A DNA stretch of 47,517 bases from Pectinatus sp. (GCA_020025075.1 JAHHSR010000007.1:1-47517), one strand, 5' to 3'. Shown: positions 15,662-24,628, counted from the stretch's first letter. Notes: a model not told the origin generated them from the letters alone. Made by a program: numbers and translations.

Positions 15662-16381
15662 ATGTCAGACGATAGAATTATTGCCGCACTTGACGTGCGC
15701 ACGTTAGACGAGGTCAAAGCACTCGTTACGTCCTTAGGTGATGCCGTTTCCTTCTACAAAGTCGGCATGGAACTATTTTATGCCGTAGGCCCAGCGGTCA
15801 TCGCCTATTTAAAGCAACAAAATAAGCGCGTTTTTTTGGACTTAAAGCTCTGCGATATTCCCAATACTGTAGCTGAAGGTCTTGTCTCCCTCTTAAAATG
15901 GCAGCCCGATATTCTAAGCGTACACGCTTTTGGCGGCTATGCGATGCTCCATACGGCAATGGAGCGCCTAAAAAAGGCTTCCCAAGAGCAAAACGTCCCC
16001 TTACCAAGGGTAATTGCCATCACCGTTTTGACGAGCATGGGCGATGATGACTGGCAGGACCTGCATATCGACCAGCCAATTGCCGCCCAAGTCGAATCGC
16101 TTGCCCAGCTCGCCCAAAGAGCAAGGCTTGCCGGCGTAGTCGCCTCACCGCGCGAAGCAAAAAAAATACGCCATTTATGCGGCGATGACTTTCTCATCGT
16201 CACGCCGGGAGTACGTCCAAGTGGTTCTGCCTTAGGCGACCAAAAGCGCACGGCAACACCAAAAGAAGCCCTTTTAAATGGTGCTAGCCATCTCGTCATT
16301 GGCAGACCAATTTATAAGGCTAAAAATCCGCGCGCGGCAGCGCTTGACATCGCCAGGCAGATTGCGCAGGTGAAAAAATGA
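15662..16381 (+). CDS. pyrF: Orotidine-5'-phosphate decarboxylase
   Basis: A 239-residue TIM-barrel enzyme for the last step of UMP synthesis. The catalytic loop VFLDLKLCDIPNTV is near residue 58 and the phosphate-binding HLVIGRPIYKAKNP near 210, as in the bacterial type I family. The ATG at 15662 has a weak AAAGAG immediately upstream. A better GAGGTGAA lies 24 bases further up, separated from the start by a short GCTGCC/GGCAGC hairpin, which could bring it closer to the start. It overlaps maf by four bases. Confidence 0.94.
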   Translation: MSDDRIIAALDVRTLDEVKALVTSLGDAVSFYKVGMELFYAVGPAVIAYLKQQNKRVFLDLKLCDIPNTVAEGLVSLLKWQPDILSVHAFGGYAMLHTAMERLKKASQEQNVPLPRVIAITVLTSMGDDDWQDLHIDQPIAAQVESLAQLAQRARLAGVVASPREAKKIRHLCGDDFLIVTPGVRPSGSALGDQKRTATPKEALLNGASHLVIGRPIYKAKNPRAAALDIARQIAQVKK

Positions 16382-16938
16382 TTATCCTCGCTTCTGCCTC
16401 GCCGCGCAGAAAAGAACTTTTAGAGCAGATTGGCTGCACTTTTACCTGCGAAACATCTGCAGCCGAAGAATTAAAAAGGGCCAGCTCGCCTGAAGAGCTC
16501 GTACGCCAAAATGCCCTTTTAAAAGCACGCGCCGTCGCGCAAAAACACGGCCCTTTGGACCTCATTATTGGCTCTGATACTGTTGTCGCCCTTGAAGGGG
16601 AAATTTTTGGCAAGCCCAAAGACGACGCTGATGCAAAAAGGATGCTTCTTTCCCTTTCTGGCAAAAAACACTTTGTCCACACGGGTGTTGCCTTAATCCA
16701 GGGTGAAAAGGAAAAAACTTTCGTCAGCAGTACGGCCGTTTATCTAGCAAAACTTACCAAAGACGACATCAATTTTTACGTAGACTCCCAAGAGCCGCGC
16801 GATAAAGCTGGTGCTTACGCCATTCAGGGAATTGGTGCACGGTTTATCGAAAAAATCGCGGGCGATTACAATACCGTTGTCGGCTTGCCGCTGCACAAAT
16901 TATGCCAAGCGGCCAGTGAATTAGGGATAAAAATCTAA
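16378..16938 (+). CDS. maf: Maf family nucleoside triphosphate pyrophosphatase
   Basis: A 186-residue protein with the Maf N-terminus MIILASASPRRKELLEQIG and the conserved SDTVVALEG near residue 66, KPKDDADAKRM near 80 and the later DKAGAYAIQG near 144. Maf proteins hydrolyse modified or non-canonical nucleotides such as dTTP, UTP or m5UTP, and act as house-cleaning enzymes linked to septum regulation. The start overlaps the pyrF stop as ATGA, so the three genes form a coupled operon. Confidence 0.93.
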   Translation: MIILASASPRRKELLEQIGCTFTCETSAAEELKRASSPEELVRQNALLKARAVAQKHGPLDLIIGSDTVVALEGEIFGKPKDDADAKRMLLSLSGKKHFVHTGVALIQGEKEKTFVSSTAVYLAKLTKDDINFYVDSQEPRDKAGAYAIQGIGARFIEKIAGDYNTVVGLPLHKLCQAASELGIKI

Positions 16939-16952
16939 AAGAGGTGCATAAA

Positions 16953-17528
16953 ATGACAGAACAAGAAGTAATGGATTTACTCACTAAGACCAAGGCCATC
17001 ATGCACGGCCACTTTCTCCTGACATCAGGCCTGCACAGTCCTGCCTATGTAGAAAAATTTAATGTCCTGCAGCAGCCAAAATACACGGAAATGCTTTGCA
17101 AGGAACTTGCGAGCCGCTTTGCCGCTGCCAAGGTCGAAACTGTCGTCGGCCCCATGACGGGCGGCATATTGCTTGCCCATGAAGTTGGCAAAGCACTCGG
17201 CACGCGTGCCATCTTCACCGAGCGCGTCGATGGCAAGATGGCCTTTCGTCGCGGCTTTTCGCTTCGCGAGGGTGAACGCGTACTCATCGTCGAAGATATT
17301 GTCACGACAGGCGGTTCCGTCAAAGAAGTTATCGACGTGGTAAAAAAAGAAGGAGCCATTCCCGTCGGCATTGGCCTTTTAGTCGACCGCAGCGGCGGAA
17401 AAATCGACTTTTCGCCTATTCCCCATGAAGCACTTTTGCACCTTTCCGTTACAACCTACAAACCGGAAGATTGCCCGCTCTGCCATGATAATGTGCCAAT
17501 GACCAAACGCGGTAGGACAGGAAAATAA
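16953..17528 (+). CDS. pyrE: Orotate phosphoribosyltransferase
   Basis: A 191-residue type I phosphoribosyltransferase that converts orotate and PRPP to OMP, the substrate of PyrF upstream. The PRPP motif VLIVEDIVTTGGSVKE is near residue 110. The C-terminus carries a Cys pair, CPLCHDN, which also occurs in longer PyrE versions. I chose ATG 16953, preceded by AGAGGTG, rather than an upstream in-frame codon. A bidirectional terminator follows 10 bases after the stop. Confidence 0.94.
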   Translation: MTEQEVMDLLTKTKAIMHGHFLLTSGLHSPAYVEKFNVLQQPKYTEMLCKELASRFAAAKVETVVGPMTGGILLAHEVGKALGTRAIFTERVDGKMAFRRGFSLREGERVLIVEDIVTTGGSVKEVIDVVKKEGAIPVGIGLLVDRSGGKIDFSPIPHEALLHLSVTTYKPEDCPLCHDNVPMTKRGRTGK

Positions 17529-17532
17529 AGAC

Positions 17533-17561
17533 AAAAAAGCTGCCCTAAGGCAGCTTTTTTT
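17533..17561 (+). terminator. Intrinsic terminator after pyrE
   Basis: The stem AGCTGCC/GGCAGCT has the loop CTAA and is flanked by A6 on the left and T7 on the right. It ends the pyrF-maf-pyrE transcript, yet the next coding frame begins within 25 bases, so that gene must rely on read-through or an internal promoter. Confidence 0.9.
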
Positions 17562-17582
17562 ATTAGAAAGGGGCATATTTTT

Positions 17583-18272
17583 ATCAAAGAAGAAACACAA
17601 AAAAAAATTTTTGAACAGATAAACACTTGGCAGTACCTTTCCGACCTGCCAGAAAAGTTCTGCGACTTTACCGGCTGTCGCCTGCCCGCAAAGGTAACCG
17701 GCGACACGATAGACATCTACCGTTACGAACTGCCACAGCTGCATCGCTGTGTCACGCTTTACTATCATGATGAGACGCGAGAATTTAAAGTACGCCTTAA
17801 AATAGGCATATTGGAGTTTTGCGCCATTGAATATATTTCGGGCAATCTAACCGCATTTGAAGAAATCTTAAAAGACCGCCTGCCCAAAACTCTGGCCGAG
17901 CTGGGAAATCCTTCCAAAAGCAAAATTTCTTCTATCTTATACGACAAAAAAATTCTCGCCTGGCACTACGAAGAGCTCCTCCCACCTTCCTATGCGGGCT
18001 TTGAGCTCTTCATCGCACCAAAGCACCCGGTACGCGTTATCAACGGCTCTTATATCATCATCGATTACAGCGACTTTGATAATAGTAGCAACTTTGCCAT
18101 CTACTACAACATCTTTCGCGATGAATTTTTCGGTGAAAGCCGTATCTTCGATATTCCCGAGGTGAGCTATGCTTTTGACGCCACAGAACTAGATGAGCTG
18201 GCGGAAAAACTATCCAAGAAACTCTTTCCGCACATGGATAAGCTGCGCGAGCGCATCGAAAAAAGAAATTAA
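17583..18272 (+). CDS. Unknown protein with no canonical start codon
   Basis: An open frame encoding about 229 residues. The C-terminal 153 residues (from TTG 17811) look clearly coding (IIIDYSDFDNSSNFAIYYN, EELAEKLSKKLFP-like ends), and the 76 residues upstream also read as protein (KKIFEQINTWQYLSDLPEKF). No ATG, GTG or TTG occurs in frame between the pyrE stop and that TTG. AGAAAGGGG at 17565-17573 precedes ATT 17577 by three bases and ATC 17583 by nine, so a rare AUC or AUU start is likely. The frame is the same as pyrE. I do not recognise the family. The 3' end overlaps the convergent aminotransferase by four bases. Confidence 0.55.
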   Translation: MKEETQKKIFEQINTWQYLSDLPEKFCDFTGCRLPAKVTGDTIDIYRYELPQLHRCVTLYYHDETREFKVRLKIGILEFCAIEYISGNLTAFEEILKDRLPKTLAELGNPSKSKISSILYDKKILAWHYEELLPPSYAGFELFIAPKHPVRVINGSYIIIDYSDFDNSSNFAIYYNIFRDEFFGESRIFDIPEVSYAFDATELDELAEKLSKKLFPHMDKLRERIEKRN

Positions 18273-19507
18273 CCTTCTACCTCGTTTAGCGCTTTTAAAA
18301 TCTTGGCGGCAACGCCGTGCATTTTGTGCGCGGGCACGGAGCAGGCGGCAAGGCGCACGCCGGCTTTTAAGGGCACCGCAAAAATCAAATCATCGTGCAG
18401 CCTATCGCAAACGGCTGCTGATTTTTGCGTCGGGACGGAAAGGAAAAAGCCCGCCTTATAAGGAAGCGCCTTTAAGCCGCACTGTGCCGCTTCTGCGGTG
18501 AAGATTGCCGCACGCTTTTTAATCATCTGGTAGAGGGCTTCTCTTTGTTCTTCCAGCTTGGCGCGCAGTGCTGCATCTTGATGGATGCGCACCAGCGTGG
18601 CCATCGCTCCGTGATTGCAATTCGACCAAGTTGCACGGCAGGCATAAGCCGTGACATTGCTAAACTGCTCAATGACCTTTTTTTCAGACGAAAACCCTAT
18701 CATGGCGCCGCCGCGCTGGCCATAAAAGGTATAGCCTTTTGACATGCTGAAAGTGAAGATAGTAAAAATATTAGCAGGCAAATTGGCAAACTGTTCCATG
18801 AAAAGGCGCGTCTCGTCTTTATCGCCCGCATAATCAATATAGGCAATATCGACAACTAAGATAATCTTTTTTCCTTTTGCGGCGTGGGCCTTGCAATGTG
18901 CAATGACACCGGCCCAATCCTCTTTTGACAGGCTATATCCTGTCGGATTGTGGGCAGGCGTATTGATGATTGTCAAAAGCGATTCTTGCTTTGCTAAAAG
19001 CTCGTCCATGCGCTTTTCCAGTGCTTGCAAGTTAAACTCGTTTTTTTCGTCAAAAAGCTGATAGGTAGTGAGCGTACGACCCATAGCACGGCAAATTTCA
19101 CTATAAGAACCCCAATACCAATCAGAAGTCAAGACAAAATCGCCCGCTTGCGTGTAATTATGGATAGCGTTATAAAGCGCACCGGTACCACCGGGTGTGG
19201 CACATGAAGCGATATAGCCTGCAGGGCGATGCTTGCCAAAAGTCAAATCCTCTGCCAGGCGCAAATATTCTGGCACGCCGGCAATAGGCGCATAGGAAAT
19301 CATTTCGCCGATTGGCAAAGAGCGCAAGACTTCTTCGACTACCGGTATGCAGGCAATATTGCCCTCATCGTCCATAATTGCGCCAATCGTGGCGTTTACC
19401 ACCTTATCCTTGCCGTGCACTTGCGCAGCCTTTTTGCAGGCCGCATTCGCCCCAAAAATAACATCTTTTAAAATACAATCACGAACTTGCTCTGCCGCCA
19501 TCTCCAT
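18269..19507 (-). CDS. Class I pyridoxal-phosphate aminotransferase, probably aromatic type
   Basis: A 412-residue fold-type I aminotransferase. The cofactor-binding lysine is in FSMSKGYTFYGQRGG; the preceding NTPAHNPTGYS and VVDIAYIDYAG give the usual Asn and Asp/Tyr cofactor contacts, and a conserved Arg of the substrate carboxylate site is near the C-terminus in AGVRLAACSVP. The architecture is close to aspartate/aromatic aminotransferases of anaerobic Firmicutes, but substrate is not readable. Start chosen at ATG 19507 with GGGGG ten bases upstream; a longer hydrophobic frame upstream is unlikely to be translated. Convergent with the unknown gene at its 3' end. Confidence 0.85.
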   Translation of the reverse strand: MEMAAEQVRDCILKDVIFGANAACKKAAQVHGKDKVVNATIGAIMDDEGNIACIPVVEEVLRSLPIGEMISYAPIAGVPEYLRLAEDLTFGKHRPAGYIASCATPGGTGALYNAIHNYTQAGDFVLTSDWYWGSYSEICRAMGRTLTTYQLFDEKNEFNLQALEKRMDELLAKQESLLTIINTPAHNPTGYSLSKEDWAGVIAHCKAHAAKGKKIILVVDIAYIDYAGDKDETRLFMEQFANLPANIFTIFTFSMSKGYTFYGQRGGAMIGFSSEKKVIEQFSNVTAYACRATWSNCNHGAMATLVRIHQDAALRAKLEEQREALYQMIKKRAAIFTAEAAQCGLKALPYKAGFFLSVPTQKSAAVCDRLHDDLIFAVPLKAGVRLAACSVPAHKMHGVAAKILKALNEVEG

Positions 19508-19739
19508 TGCCAATCGACCCCCAAAAAGTAAAATTAAAAAAGAAAAATTCTGACAATAATTCATAATCAGCATCTTTAACAGCACTCTGATACAAATATT
19601 GCCAAGTCCCCTTAAAAGCAAGGGACAAAAAGGATTTCTAAATCATCTGCAGACAGGAAAGACATCGCTTAGCTATGCTTTGCCACTGCAAAAATATATT
19701 TAGTTTCATCCTTTTTCTTGATATACTTATATTATATGT

Positions 19740-19787
19740 AAGCGCAAAAGAAAGTACAAGAAGGGCCGCAATAATTTTGCGCTTTTT
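19740..19787 (+). terminator. Terminator-like hairpin ahead of tsaE
   Basis: AAGCGCAAAA at 19740-19749 pairs perfectly with TTTTGCGCTT at 19775-19784 around a 25-base loop, followed by T residues. It lies in the 330-base divergent region between the aminotransferase and tsaE, 48 bases before tsaE, so it may be an attenuator. An AT-rich, promoter-like stretch near 19715-19738 precedes it. Confidence 0.5.
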
Positions 19788-19834
19788 ATCATGCTGGCGG
19801 CCTCTTGCATAAACTCTATTTTAAGGAAGTCATC

Positions 19835-20329
19835 ATGGAAGAAAAAATTGAACTATTCTTGCCCGACCTAAACGCCATGCGCACATTCGGCGAAGTCTTG
19901 GCTGCGGCAGGGCAAAAGGGGCTGACGCTTTGCCTCGACGGCGACCTGGGCGCGGGAAAGACTACGCTCGTACAGGGCATTGCTGCCGCCTTGGGCTGCC
20001 AAGATGCCACAAGCCCGACCTTTAACCTCCTCAATATATATGAAGGGAAAAAAACCATCTATCACTTCGACCTCTACCGCCTCGAAGCAGAAGATGAACT
20101 CTACGAAGCGGGTTTTTATGAATATAGCATTGAAGATGGCGATTTTGTACTCATCGAATGGGGCAGCAAATTTCCAGACTCAATGCCCCAAGACCACATT
20201 GCCATCGTCCTTTCGCGCCAAGGCAAAGGCCGCCATGCAAGCGTTTATTTATCTGGGCGCAAATACCTTTCTATCTACAAGGAGATTGAAAAAAGATGCC
20301 AATCCTCGCCATCGATACATCGTCAATAG
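19835..20329 (+). CDS. tsaE: tRNA t6A biosynthesis ATPase TsaE
   Basis: A 164-residue P-loop protein with Walker A GDLGAGKTTLVQG near residue 37, then SPTFNLLNIYEGK and the characteristic HFDLYRLEAEDELYEAGFYEY and LIEWGSKFP. TsaE works with TsaB and TsaD in making threonylcarbamoyladenosine at tRNA position 37. tsaB follows with a 34-base overlap; tsaD is not in the window. I chose ATG 19835 with AAGGAAG upstream in preference to an earlier TTG. Confidence 0.94.
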   Translation: MEEKIELFLPDLNAMRTFGEVLAAAGQKGLTLCLDGDLGAGKTTLVQGIAAALGCQDATSPTFNLLNIYEGKKTIYHFDLYRLEAEDELYEAGFYEYSIEDGDFVLIEWGSKFPDSMPQDHIAIVLSRQGKGRHASVYLSGRKYLSIYKEIEKRCQSSPSIHRQ

Positions 20330-21000
20330 TTTCTGGTGCCGCCGTCGCTACTGCTGAACGCCTGCTGGCAGAGATAATCGTCCAGCTCAAAAAGCCCCAG
20401 TCGGAAGTTCTCATGGAGCATATAGAATCGGTGCTCAAAATGGCACACCTCAAAAAAGAAGAGCTTACGGGCATTGCCGTAAATATAGGGCCTGGTTCCT
20501 TTACCGGACTGCGCATCGGCCTTGTCACGGCAAAAATGCTTTCTTATTCGCTCAACATTCCGCTTATTGCCGTCGATGGCGGCGAGGCACTCGCCTTACA
20601 CCATCTGGCAGAAAAAAATTATACGGGCGTCTTCATCGACGCCCAAAAGGGCAATGCCTATTTTGCCCTCTGGGGATTGAAAAAAGGCCGCTTGACACCG
20701 CTTATCCCCATGCAGGTCATGCCGCTTGATGAAGCCCTAAAAAACTGCCAAGAGGCAGATTATCCCGTCATCGCGACAGGAGAACTCGTCCAGCGACAAA
20801 GAGAAGCCTTTGAGCGGTATACAAATATCATCTTCCCGCTGCCAAACCAGCTTATGCCTCGCCCCTCCAATATCGCTTTTGCTGCCATTCCCAAGCTGAA
20901 AAATGGACAATTTGACAACATCATGGACCTTGAGCCTTATTATATAAGGCGCTCCGAGGCCGAAGAATTATGGGAAAAAAGGCAAAATGAGGTGAAATAA
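20296..21000 (+). CDS. tsaB: tRNA t6A biosynthesis protein TsaB
   Basis: A 234-residue inactive-protease-like member of the ASKHA fold. It begins MPILAIDTSS and has the family signature GPGSFTGLRIGL near residue 64. It forms a heterodimer with TsaD and recruits TsaE. It overlaps tsaE upstream, and its TAA stop overlaps the rimI ATG (TAATG), so the t6A and acetyltransferase genes are translationally linked, an arrangement common in Firmicutes. Confidence 0.95.
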   Translation: MPILAIDTSSIVSGAAVATAERLLAEIIVQLKKPQSEVLMEHIESVLKMAHLKKEELTGIAVNIGPGSFTGLRIGLVTAKMLSYSLNIPLIAVDGGEALALHHLAEKNYTGVFIDAQKGNAYFALWGLKKGRLTPLIPMQVMPLDEALKNCQEADYPVIATGELVQRQREAFERYTNIIFPLPNQLMPRPSNIAFAAIPKLKNGQFDNIMDLEPYYIRRSEAEELWEKRQNEVK

Positions 21001-21581
21001 TGCAAATATCTTATAGAAAAATGACGACAGAAGATGCTGCCGCCGTAGAAAACGTCGAAAAACAATGCTTCAAAATGCCTTGGTCGCGCGAAGCCTTTTG
21101 GGAAGAGGCAGCCAAATCAGATGCCTACTATATAGTGGCTATAGCCAAAACGGAAACGAAAGAGCAGATTGTCGCTTATATCGGCATTTGGCTTATCTTC
21201 AATGAGGGTCATATCACCAATGTTGCCGTTGCGCCCGAATACCGCGGACACGGCATCGGCAAAGCGCTCTTGGAAAAAATTATTGCTGTTGCCCAAACGC
21301 GCGGCGTCGAGGCAATCACGCTCGAAGTGCGCCCTTCCAATACTCCGGCCTTGCGCCTTTATAATAGCTTCGGCTTTAAAAGTTCAGGGCGCCGCCCCCA
21401 CTACTACCTTGATAACGGCGAAGATGCCGAAATCATGTGGCTTACCTGTGGCAAAAAAGATGTCCAAGACGTCTCACCCGAAGACCTCGACGCCACTTTG
21501 ACACAGATAAAAGATGAAATCAATGCGGCCAAAAAAGAAAATGCGCCGGAAAAAACTTCCCACGCCGGCCAATACATCTAA
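21000..21581 (+). CDS. rimI: Ribosomal protein S18 alanine N-acetyltransferase (GNAT)
   Basis: A 193-residue GNAT-fold acetyltransferase. The acetyl-CoA loop is NVAVAPEYRGHGIGKALLEKI near residue 78, and EVRPSNTPALRLYNSFGF near 115 is typical of RimI. The C-terminal 40 residues are a charged extension beyond the usual 150-residue enzyme. Position directly after tsaB supports the RimI name. The S18 substrate gene rpsR also lies in this window, at 30701. Confidence 0.9.
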   Translation: MQISYRKMTTEDAAAVENVEKQCFKMPWSREAFWEEAAKSDAYYIVAIAKTETKEQIVAYIGIWLIFNEGHITNVAVAPEYRGHGIGKALLEKIIAVAQTRGVEAITLEVRPSNTPALRLYNSFGFKSSGRRPHYYLDNGEDAEIMWLTCGKKDVQDVSPEDLDATLTQIKDEINAAKKENAPEKTSHAGQYI

Positions 21582-21595
21582 AAAGGACGGTTACC

Positions 21596-22393
21596 GTGCA
21601 TCAATATCTATTTTTTATCGGCCCTTTTCCCGTGCGCTCTTATGGTCTCGTACTCTCATTGAGTATCATCTTATCTACGGGCGTAGCCTATTTTCTCGCC
21701 AAAAAAGATGGCCGCTACCATGAGCACATTGTTGACCTTGGCATTTACTGCGGCTTGGCCGGGCTCGTCGGCGGACGCCTCTGGGATGTCTTTTTTTTCG
21801 ATTGGGCCTATTACAGTCATCACCTGACCCAGATTTTTGATGTCTGGCAAGGCGGCATGGCCATCCAAGGCGGCATCGTTTTTGGCACGCTTTGCGGTAT
21901 AATCTATGCGCGTCGCCACAATATCAATATTTTGAGCCTAGCGGACATCGTTGCGCCTGCCATTATCTTAGGCCAAGCTTTAGGACGCTGCGCCAATTTT
22001 CTAAATGGCGATGCTTTCGGCGCACCTACGGGCAGCGATTTTGGCATCATTTATCCCGCAACGACACTGGCGCACCAGATTTATGGCAATCGACCGCTTT
22101 GGCCGGCAGAAGTGTGGGAAGGACAAATAGACGTTGTCATCTTCGCCCTCCTTCTCATTTACAGCGCCTTTCGTCATGTGCGCGGCCGCGTTTTTTCGCT
22201 TTACATTATTCTCTACTGCTGCGCGCGCTTTTTTCTCGAATACCTGCGCGGCGACTACGTGACGCCCGTCTTTGATGGTTTAAAATCCGCTCAGTTTACA
22301 AGCGTTATCGGCTTTTTCATGGGCATTTTCCTTTATATTGGCTGCGGCCTTTACGAACGGCACCAGAAAAAAAAGGCAGGTGGGAAAAAGTGA
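21596..22393 (+). CDS. lgt: Prolipoprotein diacylglyceryl transferase
   Basis: A 265-residue membrane enzyme with about seven hydrophobic segments. The Lgt signature is visible as GQALGRCANFLNGDAFG near residue 124, with the upstream GGMAIQGGIVFG and downstream RPLWPAEVWEG. It attaches diacylglycerol to the lipobox Cys of exported lipoproteins, which in this window would include ZnuA and ModA. Start is GTG 21596 with AAGGACGG upstream. It overlaps the next gene by four bases. Confidence 0.95.
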   Translation: MHQYLFFIGPFPVRSYGLVLSLSIILSTGVAYFLAKKDGRYHEHIVDLGIYCGLAGLVGGRLWDVFFFDWAYYSHHLTQIFDVWQGGMAIQGGIVFGTLCGIIYARRHNINILSLADIVAPAIILGQALGRCANFLNGDAFGAPTGSDFGIIYPATTLAHQIYGNRPLWPAEVWEGQIDVVIFALLLIYSAFRHVRGRVFSLYIILYCCARFFLEYLRGDYVTPVFDGLKSAQFTSVIGFFMGIFLYIGCGLYERHQKKKAGGKK

Positions 22394-23604
22394 AAAGAGC
22401 TGCCCTTTTTACGCTCTTAGTGCTGTGCTACTTTTTGCTCATCGGCAAATGCAGCACGGCATGCGCTTTTGAGCCACAAATTAAGGTGAAGCTGGCACAA
22501 GGACGCCAGCAGATTGAACTTACGGCGCCGGGCGGCCTTTTGGCAAGCGAAAATGAGCACCAAAAAGCACAGCCTTACGAAGGGCGCGTTATCATCACAC
22601 AGCGCTCAGGCGAATTATTCATCAATGGGCACAGCGCGGGAAAAGACGTCCTTTATCTGCGCCCCCAAAAAGAAACTTCGGCTATCTCTTTTGGCCAAAA
22701 CCGCTATGCCGGCATCTTCATCATCCGCCAACTATCCGGAGGGCTGCTCGTCGTAAATGAACTGCCGCTTGAACAGTACCTCAGAAGCGTTGTACCAAGC
22801 GAAATGCCATCAGCTTGGCCAATGGATGCCTTAAAAGCCCAGACGGTCGCCGCGCGCACTTTTGCCCTTTATAAAATGCGCCATTCCGAACACAAATATT
22901 ATGACGTCTGCAATACGACGCACTGTCAAGTCTATGACGGTTTAGGCGTAGAAACGAAAAGCTCCGATAATGCCGTAAAAGAAACGTATGGCCAGGTAAT
23001 CTTATACCATCACGAGCCTATTTTGGCAGCTTTTCATGCCGATAGTGGCGGACGAACGGAAAACAGCGAAGATGTCTGGGACACAAAACTTCCTTACTTG
23101 CGTTCCGTAGCAGACGGCACAACAGATTCACCGGAACACCACTGGCGCATAAGCATGACACCATTTGATTTTGTTCGCCATCTGCGCGATGCCGGCCACA
23201 ATGTAGGAAAAATCGAAGCCATCGAACTTTCTCCCATTGATAGCGCTGCCCCCGACCGCACGCAAGGCGGTGGCGTCCGCTATGCTCTAGTCATCGGTTC
23301 AGGTGGCAAAATAAAGCTGCCCGGCTATGCGCTGCGCCGCATCTTTGGCCTCAAGAGCACGCGCTTTTCCATCAAAGCCTTGCCCGAAACAGAAAATACT
23401 CGCTCACAAGGCCTCAATGCACAAAAAATATCCGCTGCAACGCGGACCATCCTCTTTGACGGCTACGGCTCCGGCCACAGGCTAGGCCTTTCCCAATGGG
23501 GTGCTTATGACCTTTCTTTAAAGCACGAAAATTATCTTGATATACTTTACGATTACTACACAGACGTATCAGTCAGCAACAACTGGTACGATGGAGGTTT
23601 ATAA
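22390..23604 (+). CDS. SpoIID/LytB-domain exported protein
   Basis: A 404-residue protein with an N-terminal signal peptide (hydrophobic residues 5-22). The SpoIID/LytB signature is VVPSEMPSAWPMDALKAQTVAARTF-like near residues 134-158 (19 residues of it: SEMPSAWPMDALKAQTVAA), followed by NTTHCQVYDG, HADSGGRTENSEDVW and the C-terminal GYGSGHRLGLSQWGAY. SpoIID is a lytic transglycosylase acting on denuded glycan strands; in a cell without sporulation genes in view, a role in wall remodelling or lytic-enzyme enhancement is equally likely. GTG start at 22390 within the lgt stop; queA follows after one base. Confidence 0.88.
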   Translation: MKRAALFTLLVLCYFLLIGKCSTACAFEPQIKVKLAQGRQQIELTAPGGLLASENEHQKAQPYEGRVIITQRSGELFINGHSAGKDVLYLRPQKETSAISFGQNRYAGIFIIRQLSGGLLVVNELPLEQYLRSVVPSEMPSAWPMDALKAQTVAARTFALYKMRHSEHKYYDVCNTTHCQVYDGLGVETKSSDNAVKETYGQVILYHHEPILAAFHADSGGRTENSEDVWDTKLPYLRSVADGTTDSPEHHWRISMTPFDFVRHLRDAGHNVGKIEAIELSPIDSAAPDRTQGGGVRYALVIGSGGKIKLPGYALRRIFGLKSTRFSIKALPETENTRSQGLNAQKISAATRTILFDGYGSGHRLGLSQWGAYDLSLKHENYLDILYDYYTDVSVSNNWYDGGL

Positions 23605-23605
23605 A

Positions 23606-24628
23606 ATGCTTTTAACTGATTTTGATTATGAACTGCCGCCCGAGCTCATCGCGCAAGTGCCTTGCCCGCAACGCGACCACTCACGCCTCATGGTCCTCGA
23701 CCGAGAAAAAAAAAGCATTGCGCACAAGCATTTTTACGATATTATAGACTACCTAAAGCCCGGCGATACGCTCGTCTTTAACAATACGCGCGTCATTCCT
23801 GCCCGCCTTATCGGCACGCGCTCTACTGGCGCTCACATTGAAGTTTTCTTATTGCGCCGGCGCGAGCAAAACGACTGGGAAGTGCTTGTCAAGCCCGGCC
23901 GCAAAGCCCGCTCCGGCACGATAATAAATTTTGGAAACGGCGAACTTTCCTGCGAAATATTGGAAAGTACTGATTTTGGAGGACGCATCGCCCGCTTTAA
24001 ATACGACGGCATCTGGGAAGAACTGCTCGATAAGCTAGGTCAGACACCCTTGCCGCCTTATATCCACGAAAAACTGCAGGATAAAAGCCGCTATCAGACC
24101 GTCTATGCCAAAGAGGATGGCTCAGCGGCCGCTCCCACGGCAGGACTGCACTTTACTGAGGACCTGCTCAAAAAAATAAAAGAAAAGGGTATTGCGCTTG
24201 AATTTGTCACGCTCCACGTCGGGCTCGGCACCTTTCGCCCCGTCAACGTCGAGCGCATCGAAGACCATGTCATGCACACGGAATTTTTCCACGTCGACGA
24301 AGATACTGCCGCACGCATCAATGCCGCCAAAGAGCGGGGCGGACGCATTATCGCCGTTGGGACTACGTCAATAAGAACGCTGGAATCGGCAACAGATGAA
24401 AGCGGCAAGCTCATCGCGCAAAGTGCCGATACAGGTATTTTTATCTATCCTGGCTATAAATTCAAAATAGTCGATGGCATCATCACCAATTTCCACTTAC
24501 CCAAATCAACCTTGCTCATGCTCGTAAGCGCTTTTGCCGGACGCGAATACATTTTAAATGCCTATCATGAAGCTGTCGCCCAAAAATATCGCTTCTTTAG
24601 CTTTGGCGATGCCATGTGTATCCTATAA
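23606..24628 (+). CDS. queA: S-adenosylmethionine:tRNA ribosyltransferase-isomerase
   Basis: A 340-residue enzyme of queuosine biosynthesis that transfers and isomerises ribose from SAM onto preQ1 in tRNA. Family landmarks are the N-terminal DFDYELPPELIAQ, FNNTRVIPARL near residue 62, AAPTAGLHFTE near 178, LHVGLGTFRPV near 208 and NFHLPKSTLLMLVSAFAG near the C-terminus. I chose ATG 23606, with GGAGG at 23592-23596 overlapping the end of the SpoIID gene. A terminator follows 12 bases after the stop. Confidence 0.95.
   Translation: MLLTDFDYELPPELIAQVPCPQRDHSRLMVLDREKKSIAHKHFYDIIDYLKPGDTLVFNNTRVIPARLIGTRSTGAHIEVFLLRRREQNDWEVLVKPGRKARSGTIINFGNGELSCEILESTDFGGRIARFKYDGIWEELLDKLGQTPLPPYIHEKLQDKSRYQTVYAKEDGSAAAPTAGLHFTEDLLKKIKEKGIALEFVTLHVGLGTFRPVNVERIEDHVMHTEFFHVDEDTAARINAAKERGGRIIAVGTTSIRTLESATDESGKLIAQSADTGIFIYPGYKFKIVDGIITNFHLPKSTLLMLVSAFAGREYILNAYHEAVAQKYRFFSFGDAMCIL

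Noticed and set aside
15427..15717. A 96-codon minus-strand frame over the pyrF leader
   Set aside because: It overlaps a consensus plus-strand promoter, two hairpins and the start of pyrF and has no ribosome binding site.
23606..24628. Possible link of queA to a 7-deazaguanine DNA-modification system with the DGQHR protein
   Set aside because: queA here is in a housekeeping tRNA-modification operon 10 kb away; no dpd genes are seen.
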